Part shown: positions 49,501 to 58,548 of the stretch, in pieces | How the letters are laid out: each line of letters starts with the position of its first letter | Numbering within the stretch: position 1 is the first letter of the stretch | DNA from: Alligator mississippiensis | Taxonomy: Eukaryota > Chordata > Crocodylia > Alligatoridae | Assembly: GCF_030867095.1 (NCBI RefSeq) | Contig: NC_081825.1 | Location: 50,272,501-50,336,500 of the forward strand | Reading direction: 5' to 3' | Length of the DNA stretch: 64,000 nt | Program-made: the position numbers and the translations under genes | Notes under the pieces: generated by a model | Database searches by the model: none | What the model saw: the letters and a program-made list of their open reading frames with translations, nothing else | Told to the model about the DNA's origin: nothing

Positions 49501-50139
49501 TATAGGGAAATCACATTAAGAGTTTTATTTCACTCAGTTCTACCCATTCTGCCCTACTTTTGCTTTAGTTTACTATTACCTATTACTTAGATAAAATCTT
49601 CAGAAGTTTTACATATCTTATGTTCTTTGTATAGATGAATAACACAGTAATTTTACAAAAGTTTTTATGCCTTTGGGTATATGGAGTTTAAAACATTATC
49701 ATTCTAACAGGCAGTTATCTTCTAGACAAAAACACTGCCAGAAGGCAAAAGTACATATTTTTTAATTTTATCTTTTAAGTTAAGATTTTAGAAGTACAAA
49801 ATTAAGTACATTAAAACATCTACAATATTTTCCCTTGTGGGATAAGTAACTTTCTTCACAGACAGTATATATAGTTAACTTCATTATAAACAAGAAGCTA
49901 ATTGAAATAACATTTTATAAATATTTTGTAAAGTTTACTATCAGTAAGAAAACAGCATCGTAGCTCCTTGGGGAAAGTCCATGTGACTTCTTTAAATGTA
50001 ATCTGACCTTAAAATAAGAAGAGACCTTGTTTGTTAAAGCTAATCACTCACCTTCTTGGATTTGGAAAAATTCAGGCAAACTTATAATAAACATGATAAT
50101 TATTGCTATTAATAATTTCAGAAGATCTGCTTTTCTCAT
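31486..50139 (-). CDS. TMEM156: TMEM156, transmembrane protein 156 (spliced, five supported coding exons)
   Basis: Spliced gene; exons 50139-50052, 44321-44100, 39190-38927, 36085-35975 and 31584-31486. All five donors are GT and all four acceptors AG. Every intron is phase 1 and the exon lengths (88, 222, 264, 111, 99) keep one frame, giving 261 codons so far. Order of parts: N-terminal hydrophobic anchor (residues about 6-22), extracellular/lumenal domain with several Cys and about eight NxS/T sites (30-191), transmembrane helix (about 199-218), then a short cytoplasmic tail. This is the architecture of human TMEM156 (about 296 aa), and exons 1-4 share short recognisable stretches with it. 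The molecular function of TMEM156 is not established; it is a membrane glycoprotein by prediction. Identity comes from remembered human sequence, not a search. The 3' end is uncertain (see the candidate exon). Neighbour context (CpG island on the right, divergent) fits the human TMEM156-KLHL5 order. Confidence 0.85.
31898..32084 (+). mobile_element. 187-bp non-autonomous hAT-type element
   Basis: Starts caggggtgggcaaaatgtgg and ends aataattgctcgcccctg. Perfect 8-bp target duplications ttctaatc are at 31890-31897 and 32085-32092. Lies in TMEM156 intron 4. Confidence 0.93.
32378..32580 (+). mobile_element. Non-autonomous hAT-type element
   Basis: 203 bp from caggagtggctagcctgggg to ggtggttccccactg. 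Flanks ctttagct (32370-32377) and ctctagct (32581-32588) match at 7 of 8. Interior ggcacagacagcctctgt resembles 24933-25319. Confidence 0.8.
32590..34390. other. TMEM156 intron 4 sequence, no further exon seen
   Basis: AT-rich. 33600-33730 (gggcaaccaaggcaacagcc) is a short repeat whose relatives are near 54670-54735 and 63390-63440. Confidence 0.4.
34392..35272. mobile_element. Non-autonomous DNA transposon, about 0.9 kb
   Basis: The left end ctaggctagggacagacatt and right end gactgtctgtacttagccct form inverted ends. Interior 34600-35160 is GC-rich, which gives long open frames on both strands but no transposase or other domain. Lies in TMEM156 intron 4. Confidence 0.55.
35975..36085 (-). 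CDS. TMEM156: TMEM156 coding exon 4 (transmembrane helix)
   Basis: Acceptor TATAAACAG precedes 36085 and donor GTAAGT starts at 35974. The A left over from exon 3 plus AT gives Asn192. The 37-codon exon reads PMCPLKILWFVLLPLVFVLT and continues IVVTFKVFQENKKHA. Residues 199-218 form one hydrophobic helix, followed by a Lys-rich stop-transfer segment. Human TMEM156 has SMKITWYILVLLVFIFLIIL at the same point. It is too short to be listed by a plain ORF scan; it is supported by splice signals, phase and fit. Confidence 0.8.
36393..37323 (+). mobile_element. CR1 LINE, 3' portion
   Basis: Starts inside the reverse transcriptase region (gtcagggatctgtatgtgtc; 'acatttgcagatgacagcaag' corresponds to the FADD loop) and ends gatctcctgaggtccctttg. 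It is interrupted by many changes and lies in TMEM156 intron 3, antisense to the gene. More diverged than the 10.97-12.76 kb copy. Confidence 0.8.
37330..38926. other. TMEM156 intron 3 sequence, no other feature seen
   Basis: The minus frame at 38878-38693 reads through the donor region of exon 3 with a different frame and has no counterpart in TMEM156. Confidence 0.4.
38927..39190 (-). CDS. TMEM156: TMEM156 coding exon 3 (membrane-proximal ectodomain)
   Basis: Acceptor TTATTTGTAG precedes 39190 and donor GTAAGT starts at 38926. The exon covers residues 104-191. The best match to human in the gene is here: GSLEMKAKDFIFVYKHFNFT against human GSMEVKANDFHSPCQHFNFS, and EDQNDCINISLQL against human EYPNDCIHISLHL. 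Sites NGS, NFT, NTT and NIS could be glycosylated. Two Cys flank the C-terminal part. The human Cys in the segment before HFNF is replaced by a non-Cys residue here. Confidence 0.88.
39600..39745 (-). repeat. CR1 LINE, short 3' tail
   Basis: tcatagtttatagggtggga and gatcatcaagtccgaccccc, followed by atctatccaggtgtttata, are the reverse complement of a CR1 3' end. About 145 bp remain. Confidence 0.75.
39746..40370. mobile_element. DNA transposon with long inverted ends
   Basis: cacactgaaaaatggcagca (about 39847-39867) is inverted at 40237-40257 (tgctgccatttctcagtgca), and outward the arms continue to pair (gcattgtgtatcag versus ctgatacatgtaatgc) for about 60-100 bp. The interior is GC-rich with no transposase. 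The right arm also has nested palindromes ggtaattacc and cacactgtaattactgtgtg. In TMEM156 intron 2. Confidence 0.6.
40375..41020. other. TMEM156 intron 2 sequence, no gene seen
   Basis: No repeat termini or exon recognised. Confidence 0.4.
41026..42112 (-). mobile_element. Interspersed repeat, possible solo LTR (fossil)
   Basis: Aligns along its length with 56088-57028 (ggctccgtacctt.. against ggctccgtacctc..; 'ctggggttaaggcacccc' in both; 'cacttaaagtggcaggg' against 'tcttaaagtggcaggc'). Read on the minus strand it would run from TGTGTG to CTTGTTACA, the TG..CA pattern of an LTR. The long + frame (41427-42245) is not supported as a gene. Family unknown; old. Confidence 0.5.
42295..42375 (-). 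repeat. tRNA-derived sequence (SINE-like or tRNA pseudogene)
   Basis: On the minus strand ggcctggtggttagagcgct (A box, 42352-42370) is followed about 20 bases later by gattcaaactt (B-box-like, 42325-42335), the spacing of an internal RNA polymerase III promoter. A cloverleaf is not complete, so this is not called a functional tRNA. Confidence 0.5.
42546..43040. mobile_element. hAT-type element, non-autonomous
   Basis: Ends cagagtggtactcaactta and gggttgcgcaccactg are inverted copies of a 'cagtggtgcgcaaccc'-type terminus. No matching target duplication found. Frames on both strands are non-coding. In TMEM156 intron 2. Confidence 0.55.
43045..44095. other. TMEM156 intron 2 sequence, no other feature seen
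   Basis: AT-rich with a TA/CA-rich patch at 43280-43320. Confidence 0.4.
44100..44321 (-). CDS. TMEM156: TMEM156 coding exon 2 (N-terminal part of ectodomain)
   Basis: The acceptor is TTTTGTTTTACAG just above 44321 and the donor is GTAAAG at 44099. The split codon joins G from exon 1 to AA, giving Glu30. The exon covers residues 30-103 and begins with SAIIISCMDACSLNNITFPL, comparable to human ELSCLEVCLQSNFTYSL. It holds four Cys and potential N-glycosylation sites NIT, NNS, NQT and NQS. The 3' half (SSSEQQQRIVNSE) is polar and less like the human protein, which has extra Cys there. Confidence 0.82.
44330..45870. other. TMEM156 intron 1 sequence, no other feature seen
   Basis: No repeat terminus or exon recognised. 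Confidence 0.4.
45875..46040. repeat. Hairpin-rich MITE-like unit
   Basis: Two perfect hairpins stand 2 bp apart. 45907-45918 gaaggtgctcca pairs with 45922-45933 (loop 3), and 45936-45947 ctgaaccctcat pairs with 45951-45962 (loop 3). The flank cacatgcagacacaag is like the end of 57655-58030 (tgcatgtgtagac). Confidence 0.7.
46425..46515 (-). repeat. Penelope-like 3' tail module
   Basis: tatgaaagcttaagatcact, 'cttagttagtctataaggtgc' and 'cgtgacttcagactaatatt' are the same module as 22108-22245, in opposite orientation. Confidence 0.55.
46520..50045. other. TMEM156 intron 1 sequence, no other feature seen
   Basis: Several frames of 60-118 residues occur on both strands but none has a domain or splice context. 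Confidence 0.4.
50052..50139 (-). CDS. TMEM156: TMEM156 coding exon 1 (start codon and N-terminal anchor)
   Basis: ATG lies at 50139-50137 and the exon ends before GTGAGT at 50051. It encodes 29 residues plus one base, starting MRKADLLKLL and ending LPEFFQIQE. Human TMEM156 starts MTKTALLKLF and has LPEYFKTPKE in the same place, which fixes the start. The Leu/Ile/Met-rich run between K8 and P22 is a signal peptide or signal anchor. There is no GC-rich promoter directly upstream; any untranslated first exon would lie to the right and I could not identify it. Confidence 0.82.
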
Positions 50140-50144
50140 AGTCA

Positions 50145-51735
50145 AGCACGTGTCACTGAAGAGCTCCCATCTAGCATACTAGTGATAAGTTCCTTCCTGG
50201 TTTAGCTTTTAACTTATGCAAAATACTTATTCATTTCCCTTTTCAGGCAAGACTTTCTATTTCTTTTTTGACGTCCCGTTACAAGACATGACAGAGTGCC
50301 AGATTCTCCTCTTGTGTACACTGTTGTAAATGATGAGTAACTGTACTGCATACAACAAAGGCACACTAGTGCAAAATGGTGTAAGAGAAGAATCATGCCT
50401 ACAGACATTTTCATTATTCAAGATACTCTTTCAAGAAAAATATCACCCTCTAATGGCCACTTTCACATACCATCTAAACACATGATCTACGTAAGTTAAT
50501 ACTTTCTGTGAAGGAATCCCATTCTCATTTGCCCAAAAAGATAAAAAGAAAATGAATCACTACCCCTAGTTTGAAAGTTTTACTATGTCATTCATTTAAA
50601 TAATTCTGGAAGGCTAGACAAAGAAAATGTTACATGAAAGAAAATGTCATTAAAATACTATGTCTTCTAGCAAACAAATATGTGCTATAGTAAACACAAT
50701 AAATATGATGTCAGATGAGTGCAGTATTAGCAGCATGGTATCTTGAAGAGCTAGCAAATATGTTCATGACATGCAGTGTTTTGGTTTGTATTTTCTTACT
50801 CTTCAGGTAGTAAGAGGAATGGAACAAATGACCATCACTTCTCTACACTGTAGCGATCAATTTACAGCTTAGGCTTTCTGTTCCAGCTCACAAAAGAGTT
50901 GTCTTTCATTATGACAGCTACAGGGAAAGTCCATAATTTCTTTTTAGAATGCAAGTGAGACTGTGAGGGAAAACTTACGAAATGAATAGCTTACACAAAA
51001 GTCCTCTGAATAATACATTCATAAAAACAAACAGTTTGACTTAAATATAGGGTACATTCTGTATGAGGGACTTAATTAACTCAGAAAGCTCGCTTCTTGT
51101 GCAGATCTTCTACCACAGCTAATTAAATATTGAACACTGTCAAAATATAGCAGTGCTATTTAAGTCGGAATCAGAAAGAAATCTCAAATTTCATCCTCAC
51201 TGTATAACTATATCAGTGCTTGAGCAATTGTGATGCTTATTGAATGGTAGGAGTTTCTTAGCAGAGGTTTATCAAATAAATTTATTAGTATGATATGTTC
51301 ACTGGTTTATTGATTTCATCTTATAAAGTTACAAAGCAAAGCCCTGTGCTGTAATTTTTAATGATTTGGTGTTACAAGGGAAACAAGAATAAAAACAGAA
51401 TCAGAATAATGTCATAAGCAAGTAATAGCCAAGATAACTAAAGAGATGACAGGTTCAAGCCAAAAAATCGTACTGTAACCAGCTGAAACATAGCCATTTA
51501 AGGGCAACAATAATAACAAATTCCAATTAACCTGACTACATCACTTGAAGCAAAGAGTGCTGCCAGGGGCAGGGGGGTGTTGCTTGCCTGCAATTTGTGT
51601 TGGTCTTTCAAGCAGATATTCACTGTATGGGCCTCTGTACAGCTTATCAACTGTAAACAATATGTTATCTGTGTCTGCCCTGCATTATGAAAACTGCATT
51701 TTGTGCTGAGGCTAAAATGCATCAAACAGAATGTT
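50145..51735. other. Region upstream of the TMEM156 start codon, no feature recognised
   Basis: Would contain the TMEM156 promoter or an untranslated exon if transcription starts close to the ATG. No TATA box or GC box cluster stands out. Confidence 0.35.
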
Positions 51736-51738
51736 TAG

Positions 51739-51813
51739 TACACCAGTTAGAATTTCAGAGAAAGTGCCTCTTCCTTTAATGCTCCAGAGTTCACTGAAAT
51801 TCTAACTGGTGTA
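51739..51813. repeat. 20-bp perfect inverted repeat with 35-bp spacer
   Basis: tacaccagttagaatttcag at 51739-51758 and its exact complement at 51794-51813. The target flanks are not obvious; a small foldback MITE is likely. Confidence 0.8.
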
Positions 51814-51819
51814 GCATAA

Positions 51820-53515
51820 ATCCAGACAGGGTGTTGTGATGCACATGCACCCCCTTTCAGTCAAAGACATTATGAGCACAGCAGCCAAGGACTTTTTAAG
51901 TCCCCAAATTGGGTAAGAACTCCCCCCGCCCTTCTCCTCCCTGCTCAGCAGCACTTCTTTTCCTCACCCCACCCATGGCTGATGCTGTCCTAAGCTGCCC
52001 CAATGGATGCTTCAGAGCCACTCCTGCCCATTCCTACTGGACTCCTTAGGGAGCTGGGCTGAGCTGGGGACAGTGGTGATAGTGGTTGGGTTTCTCCTTC
52101 CAGCCAGTCCCTCTAGGTATTCCCTGCCAACTGAAGAGCAGTCAGAGAGGAAGGGAACCTGCCTTCTAGTGCCACTGCTGCTATCACTGCTGTCTCTGAC
52201 TGAGCCTTATTCCACATGCAGCCTGGCTGGAGTGGGACAGTAGTGGCTCTCAAACATGCCTACCTCTGCACCACCTTCCTTCCTACCAGATCAGTTAGTG
52301 ACAGTAGGCACAGCAGCAATGGGCAAGAGAGCAGGAGAATGGGAGGAAAGGGGAGACAACATGCTGCTAAGCACATAAGGGAGGGAAGACTTTTACCTGA
52401 CTGAGGGATTAAAAAAAAAAAAAATCCCTGCAGCTGCTCCTATGGTATGGTCTGATCACCCCAGTGGAGAGCAGGGGAAAAGGCTAGAAGTATGGGGTGC
52501 ACCCAACCATACCCACCTTTTATAAAATCCTAGTTCTGTTCATGGGCAGGGCCATGTTCTCACTGCTCTCCAGACAGACAGGAGTATGCCATACTTGTGG
52601 TGTTCAGTAATCAATCACTCAGAGCCAAGGAATTTGACAGACATCTTTCAATATCTGAGTTCTAACTGACTGGCATTGTTTAATATAAGTGACTGCACAA
52701 CATTAGTAGTTCCAGCTGACTCAGGCCAGATCCTTTTAAAAGGATAGTTTCTTAAAGCATTTTTCTCAGGGTGGTATCCAAACATGTCCAATAAGATGAA
52801 AGTAGGAATTGTGATTGATTCAACCATCTCGCATCCCTTCAGTGCTTAGGATTCTTCTTGTCTCTTGTATATATGATTAAATAAATTAGCTTATTTAATA
52901 AATTTGAATTAATTGTGACAAGTAAGGATATGGGTACACAGACAAGTTTCTATGAGAAAAGTTAGTGTGTGAACTTACAGCATGCAGTAACTACCTATTT
53001 GCATAGGTATCTTACCCTATGGTAAATATGAGGTGGCTTGCCCGACTTTCATTAGCAGGACTCTAACAGGGTTCAATTCACTAAAATATTTACGCATGTT
53101 TTTAAGTCTGTCCTTATTCAAGAAAGTGATGGCATAAACTTTAATTTCATTGTTTACTGTCTTCAATAAAAGTTAAGAATGGATTTAAGTGCTGTGTTTA
53201 ATAGTAATGGACTATAAAGGTCATGCTTAAGTGCTTTGCTGAACTGGGCCCAGGTCAGTTCATAATAACCATGCCTGCAAAATTGTTAATCTGGAAAGTA
53301 GAATTGTAGTAAATGTAATCAAATACATCATCAATATATGAATCTAATTTACACCAAAAGGTGTTGGAGGCAGTTGGTGATAAGCAGAGTTGGCATCCAG
53401 GGCAAACCCTGTGAGAAAGTAAGTGGAAAGGGGCAGTTCCAGGGGTTAGAGGTTGTGGTTTCTGAGAGTGGGAGGAGTCAGGGATGCAGTAGTCTTACCC
53501 ATGCCAGGAACTCCT
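51820..53515. other. Intergenic DNA, no gene seen
   Basis: The GC-richer stretch at 51850-52500 is probably repeat-derived but its ends were not found. Confidence 0.4.
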
Positions 53516-53517
53516 AA

Positions 53518-54350
53518 ACCAGGAATAGGCAACCCCCAGCACACATGCCAATTAGTGGCACGTGGAGACAATTTCCTTGGCATGCCAGGTGGTATACGAG
53601 GATATTGTTTTTTAAAAATATGCTGTGGCAGGCACCAGGGAAAGAGTGAGGAGAACACAGGCAGGGATGCTGGAGGCTCCTGGCTTGCTCGACCCTGAGC
53701 ACTACCAACAGCACCGGGCTGGGCCATGTGTGGACCCTTGCATCGGAGGTGGCTCCATCCCACTTGCACTGTGCCCAGTGCATAGGGAGGCTGAGCCTGT
53801 AGCTGGGAGCCCCCTTAGCCTGGCATCCTGCCCTGGCCAAGTTGTGTCCCCTTTTGGGCAGGGCAGCTGTGGTACATCCCCATGGAATTGCATAGGCTGG
53901 ACCAAGCCAGGTCCCACCTCAGGTGCCTCTGGACGCCCCTGCCCGCCACCAGGGCCTGAGTCTGTGGAGCCCTGGGGCTGCCCCCCATTCCCTCCTGGCC
54001 CCTGCTCTCCAGCTGCCACCTTCTCAAGGGCCTGGCCAAGCCAGCCTGCCTGTGGTGCCTCCCCCCATGCCTGCTTCTCCCGACACCAGCCAGATCCTGC
54101 CCCGAGCACTCAGCCCCCATGCTCAGTGCCCCAGTGGGATGGGGCCTCTGTTTGCCCAAGCCCCAGATAGACCCTTCCTCTCAACCCTGGGCCTGGGCTC
54201 CCCCTATTCCAGGACTGTTGGGGAGGCCTGAGTGCCCTGGCCCTAGTGGCTGCTGCTGGGGAGTCACTGCCTCTGTCTGCCAGACACTGTCCTGGACCAT
54301 CAGGCCCAAGCCACAGCTAGTTGCAGTGGGACATGTGGGTAGCAAGGGAC
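53518..54350. repeat. GC-rich repeat-derived segment with a hAT-type left end
   Basis: Begins ccaggaataggcaaccccca followed by 'gcacacatgcc', like the 14609 element. The rest is GC- and Pro-codon-rich and has overlapping frames of 100-180 codons on both strands with no domain. The right end is not defined. Confidence 0.4.
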
Positions 54351-54353
54351 ATG

Positions 54354-54660
54354 TCTTCTTTCTCTTTTTCCTTTCCCCCCCCCTCTTCTTTCTCTCTCTC
54401 TCTCCTCTTTTTCTGTCTCTCTCTTTTTCTTCTCTTGTTTTTTTCTCTCTTTTCTCTCCTCTTTTTTCTCTCTTCTCTCTCTTTTTCTCTCTTCCTTCTT
54501 TGTCTCCTCTTTTTTCTTTCTTTACCTTTCCCTTTCTTTTCTTTCTCTCCTCTCCTTTTTTCTCTCTTTTTTCTTTCACTTCTCTTTCTCTCTTTTTTTT
54601 CCTTTCTCTTTCTCTCTTTTTCTCTATCCCCTTTATTTCTCTTCTGTCTCTCTTTCTCAT
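54354..54660. repeat. Polypyrimidine tract, about 300 bp
   Basis: Almost pure C/T on the + strand (ttctttctctttttcctttc and so on, with a few G). Long frames of Ser/Phe/Leu or Lys/Arg/Glu are simple-sequence translations. Confidence 0.95.
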
Positions 54661-54664
54661 CTGG

Positions 54665-55705
54665 TGATTCCGATGCCCTTACTAATTTGGTGCCCAGAGC
54701 AAGTGCCCCTCTCACCCACCCTCAGTTATACTACTGGCATGAGAGGAAAAAAAATGGGTTTAAGAGGAGTTAGTTTGAACAAGTTGGAATAAAGTAGCAG
54801 GGAAAAGTTGTTTGTTGGAGCTTTTTCCGAAATTCTCTTCAGTAGATCCTATTTAAAATAAGTGTACTGAATTAGTGACAGAATATCTTCACACATTTAA
54901 ATACATTATAAAATTAACAGAAAGATGATCTATACTCAGGACAGGGAGAATGTTTTATTTTTCAAAAAATGATCTGACACAGTTTGAGCACATACAAATA
55001 ATGTGATTTACTTACAAAGTGCTACACTTACTCTGTAGGCTACTTACTAATACTGTACAGACATCAAATTAAAACATTTCTATTTAATAACAGATTGTGG
55101 TTATTATTGATATTGTTAATAATTAACTACTTATGGAATTGTGTATACAGATACACAGAATACTATATTGGGAATATTAGATTAACTAAATAGAGAATCT
55201 CAGAAGCTAAGCATTTTAGGACTGATAACTTACTTCAGTTTCTTCAGTAAATCTCTACATTTGCCTCATATGATTTAGCTGATGAACAATACTGAACAAC
55301 AAACTAACCTTTCTGTTTTCTGAATTTCCTATCATATTAATGATATGTGTGTCCATTAGCAAATTACCTCCCCTCCGTAAGAGCCACTCTCACATCTCTG
55401 AAAATTTTCTATCCTTATTACGCACTTTAATTTCTCTAATCTTCAGACCCCCATGTTACATAACCATCCTTTTTTGGCAAGGACTGGAGAAAACTCCCTT
55501 AGGAGCAGTAAGCAAGTTTTCTCCAGCCAGTTTGGCAGTTTTAGAGGGACTAAGGTAAGTGGTCATGTGTAATGATACAAAAAAAGAGTTACCATAGAGA
55601 CAGGAGTTATTAAAGATAGGATCATAGAAATGGCCATTCTTTATCACATTCAAGTTCCATCTGTTATGAGACCTCCTCTCTTATAGTGGGTACCATCAGA
55701 TGCTA
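54665..55705. other. Intergenic DNA, no gene seen
   Basis: 54665-54740 is the end of a repeat also seen near 33600 and 63390 (gtgcccagagcaagtgcccc). The rest is AT-rich. Confidence 0.4.
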
Positions 55706-55710
55706 GGGGT

Positions 55711-55905
55711 GCAAAAATACCACAATCAAACACCACAATTAGTTAGTTTGATTGTGGCACTAACACAATCAAACACAATCTAACAATCAAACACGAATCA
55801 AGGGTTTGATTAACAAATCTACAATCAAACACCACAATCAAACACCACAATCAAACACAATCTAACAATTAGTTAGTTTGATTGTGGCACTTAGTTGGCA
55901 AAAGT
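55711..55905. repeat. Minisatellite of ccacaatcaaac units in direct and inverted order
   Basis: ccacaatcaaac recurs at least four times, with two copies of its complement (gtttgattgtgg at 55746-55757 and 55876-55887). A 27-bp block starting acaattagttagtttgattg is exactly repeated at 55735-55761 and 55865-55891. The block can fold into hairpins (55720-55731 with 55746-55757). Confidence 0.85.
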
Positions 55906-56087
55906 ACCAAACTAGGCAGATAATCTATTTTGGCATTTTGCATTGTCGTGTTTCACCAGACCATCTGCGTAAATTAGGGTCACACATTGTTTCTCCTCCC
56001 ACATTAGCGCTCATCCCAATTTCTAATATTTAGACATGGATTATGCCTAAGATGAAAAGAAGCTTATGATCTACCTTCCTTACTTTA

Positions 56088-57028
56088 AGAGGGGGTCTTC
56101 TTGGGGCCAATTTACCTTTGGCCTGCCCACCTGTTTCTGGGCCAACCACCCACCTTCCCACCTGCCACGCCTTGTTGTTCATTGTTTAATGATCTTAATT
56201 AGGCAGGAGGCTGCCCATTCTTGCCCCGATGCCAGGGGGCACTATCTGCGGCTCCGTACCTCCCCTAAAATGCAGCCCATGCCTCACAGGTGGCACCTGC
56301 TGATATTAATCTCACTGGCCCCACACTGGGCCCCAGACTTCTCTAATCAGGACCCCTCCAAGATCTCTCCATTCCAGTGGCCTACTCCACCTTCATTCAG
56401 GCTATCTGAAACTCCCTGAAACTATAGCTCCCTGAAACTATTTTCCCCTCTCAGGTGTGGTCCTCCCGGGATCTTTGGCCATACAGGCCCTGGCCTCACC
56501 TCCAAGGCCAGTTGGAAATCCCAGGCCGTCTGAGCTCTGGGCATCCCTCACAGTGGGCCCCTGGCCCTTTTGACCATGCTGGTCCTGGCCCCAGCATTGA
56601 CCAGTCGAGGGTACTCTATCAGGTCTGAGTCTCTAGCCCCACTCTATCTCCTGGGGTCTGCCCTCTGGGCCCTACTAGTGGGTGATCCACCCGGTTGTGG
56701 GAGCTGGGGTTAAGGCACCCCGACCCACCTTTCACCGGGGTGGTAACTGGCCTTGCCTCCCACACCGCTGAGATCCCCACCAGGCCACCCACTCCTGGCA
56801 GGGTGCAGTTTTAGGTCATGCCCAGGACCAGGAACCTCCTAGGCATCCCCTACAGCTTCTCCCCTACCTCCAGGATGATACCAGCAGCCTTACAGCCACA
56901 TAATGTTGCTGCCTGGCCTGCCAGCAGGGAACTGGTCTATTAATATAGGCAGCCAGGAATCTAAAATGGCTGCCACAATCAAACACCTACTGGCTGTTTG
57001 GCTCTGATCTTAAAGTGGCAGGCACACA
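56088..57028 (-). mobile_element. Interspersed repeat, possible solo LTR (fossil), second copy
   Basis: Same family and orientation as 41026-42112. The minus-strand start TGTGTGCCTGCCACTTTAAG and TATA-like 'tatattaata' near 56938 would suit an LTR promoter. Old and diverged. Confidence 0.5.
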
Positions 57029-57059
57029 TAAAAGGGAGCGGAGGAAGCAACCAAGGGAA

Positions 57060-57515
57060 GGCTTCAGGGGGGCAGGACCAAACATCGTCCTTCCGATTCA
57101 AACCAATTATTCATCAAAGACATGGCAGATGAGGCCCCTGGGGAACCACCCCAAAGTCGCTTAGTGACTAGAACGTCCATCCCAAGAAGCCACAGCAAGG
57201 TTTGAGAAGCATCCCTACCCGCGATGTACCAGGGAGAGACACAGGAGGTTACAGTCTTTGATAGATTTTTGGTGTGCATTCATTCTGGTGCACAGTTGTT
57301 GCTTGGTTTCTCCTACATATTTTCTATCAGGGCATTTGGTGCATTGGATGAGACATATAGCATTTCTGGAGGTGCAGATGTAAGATTCAGGAATGGTGAT
57401 GGTTCTGTTGTGGGATGTAATTTTGTGGGAGTTATCAAGATGTGTTGGCAGGTTTTACATTTCTTGTCCCAACATGGTTGGAATCCATTCGGCATGCTAT
57501 GGCCCAAGCAGAGGG
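57060..57515 (-). mobile_element. Penelope-like retroelement fragment
   Basis: The minus frame at 57507-57313 has QPCWDKKCKTCQHI, the Cys motif that precedes the GIY-YIG endonuclease of Penelope-like elements, and the downstream part (gtttctcctacatattttct) is the same as in 17254-17330. Broken, no reverse transcriptase. Confidence 0.65.
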
Positions 57516-57654
57516 GATGACTCCAATCCGAAGAAGTTGAGAACCACTGCAGTTGAGAACCAAGTCTAATAAGTGTGCCTTAAGTCTAACAGGAGGTGAC
57601 TCCATGCTGAAGAGGTTGAGAACCAGTGCACCAGTCTCATTAGCAGATAGCAGG

Positions 57655-58035
57655 CATGTCTACATTAGATGTTTATTGCACAGTAGACTAATCTATGTAG
57701 TAAACGTCGCACATCTAAACATGTGCCCTTATTAGGCTGGAGTAAACTAGTTTACACCACAGCAGGGCAGTACTTGCAAATACAAGTACTATCCTGCTGC
57801 AGAGTTTTTCACTCTGCAACAGTGCACATGTAGAGGCTGCCTGGCTGAAGCACCCTCATGCCCCATCCAGCCCTCCTACAGCACATTGAGGGAGTGGGTG
57901 GGAGGGAAGAGCAACCCTAGGCTGGCAGGCTGGCCCCTCCTCCCCCTGCCAGACATTCAAATGTTACACCCAGAGCAATAAACTCCAGAGTTTATTGCTT
58001 TGCATTAATATGCATGTGTAGACCTACGCAGAGAA
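57655..58035. mobile_element. Hairpin-rich MITE-like element
   Basis: Starts near ggcatgtctacattagatgt and ends near tgcatgtgtagaccta. Contains tagatgt..acatcta pairing at the left, gcagggcagtacttg / caagtactatcctgc at 57762-57800, and a perfect 12-bp hairpin with a 2-base loop at 57974-57999 (agcaataaactc). No coding capacity. Confidence 0.55.
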
Positions 58036-58304
58036 GCAGTATATATTCTCCAGGTTCATTAATCTTCATACTGTCATGTAGCACCTGGGTGGTAAGTTTT
58101 TCCCTCTTGCGTGGATTGTGTCAATACCCGATGCTCAAACAGATGTTTACAGCACATTTAGCTGCCATAACAGCCTACTAATTTCAAGAACTATTCTGAT
58201 TTTCTAAGGCAGAGGTCACAGGTATATATTTCATTTAATGCAGGGTAAACCAGGGGTCGATTTATGTATCCGTGGGCGTGCCTACATGTTCATTAATGTA
58301 CTCC

Positions 58305-58460
58305 CTTCACCTGAAGATGGGTGTTTGTACCCAAAAGCTTGCAAAGAAGAATTTTTCTAACTATTTGAGTTGGTCTAATAAAAGATATCACATTTACCCA
58401 AAGACCCTTGTCTGCCTATGTCCTTAACCAACACGGCTACAACCAGCACCCTGTCATTAT
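58305..58460 (+). repeat. Penelope-like 3' tail
   Basis: cctgaagatgggtgtttgta, 'aaaagcttgcaaag', 'gagttggtctaataaaagat' and 'aacacggctacaac' in that order. Confidence 0.65.
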
Positions 58461-58548
58461 GGCACATTTAGTACCTGTAACGACAGGTGATCAATGTGCT
58501 GTAATCCATGGTACTACACATTAGCGCAAGTGAACATCTTTCTGGTGT

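Noticed and set aside
53625-54170. 181-codon + frame with overlapping frames on the minus strand
   Set aside because: GC-rich, Pro/Ser/Gly-rich, repeat-derived; no domain, no splice support.
54119-54773. Long Ser/Phe/Leu and Lys/Arg/Glu frames
   Set aside because: Translations of the polypyrimidine tract.
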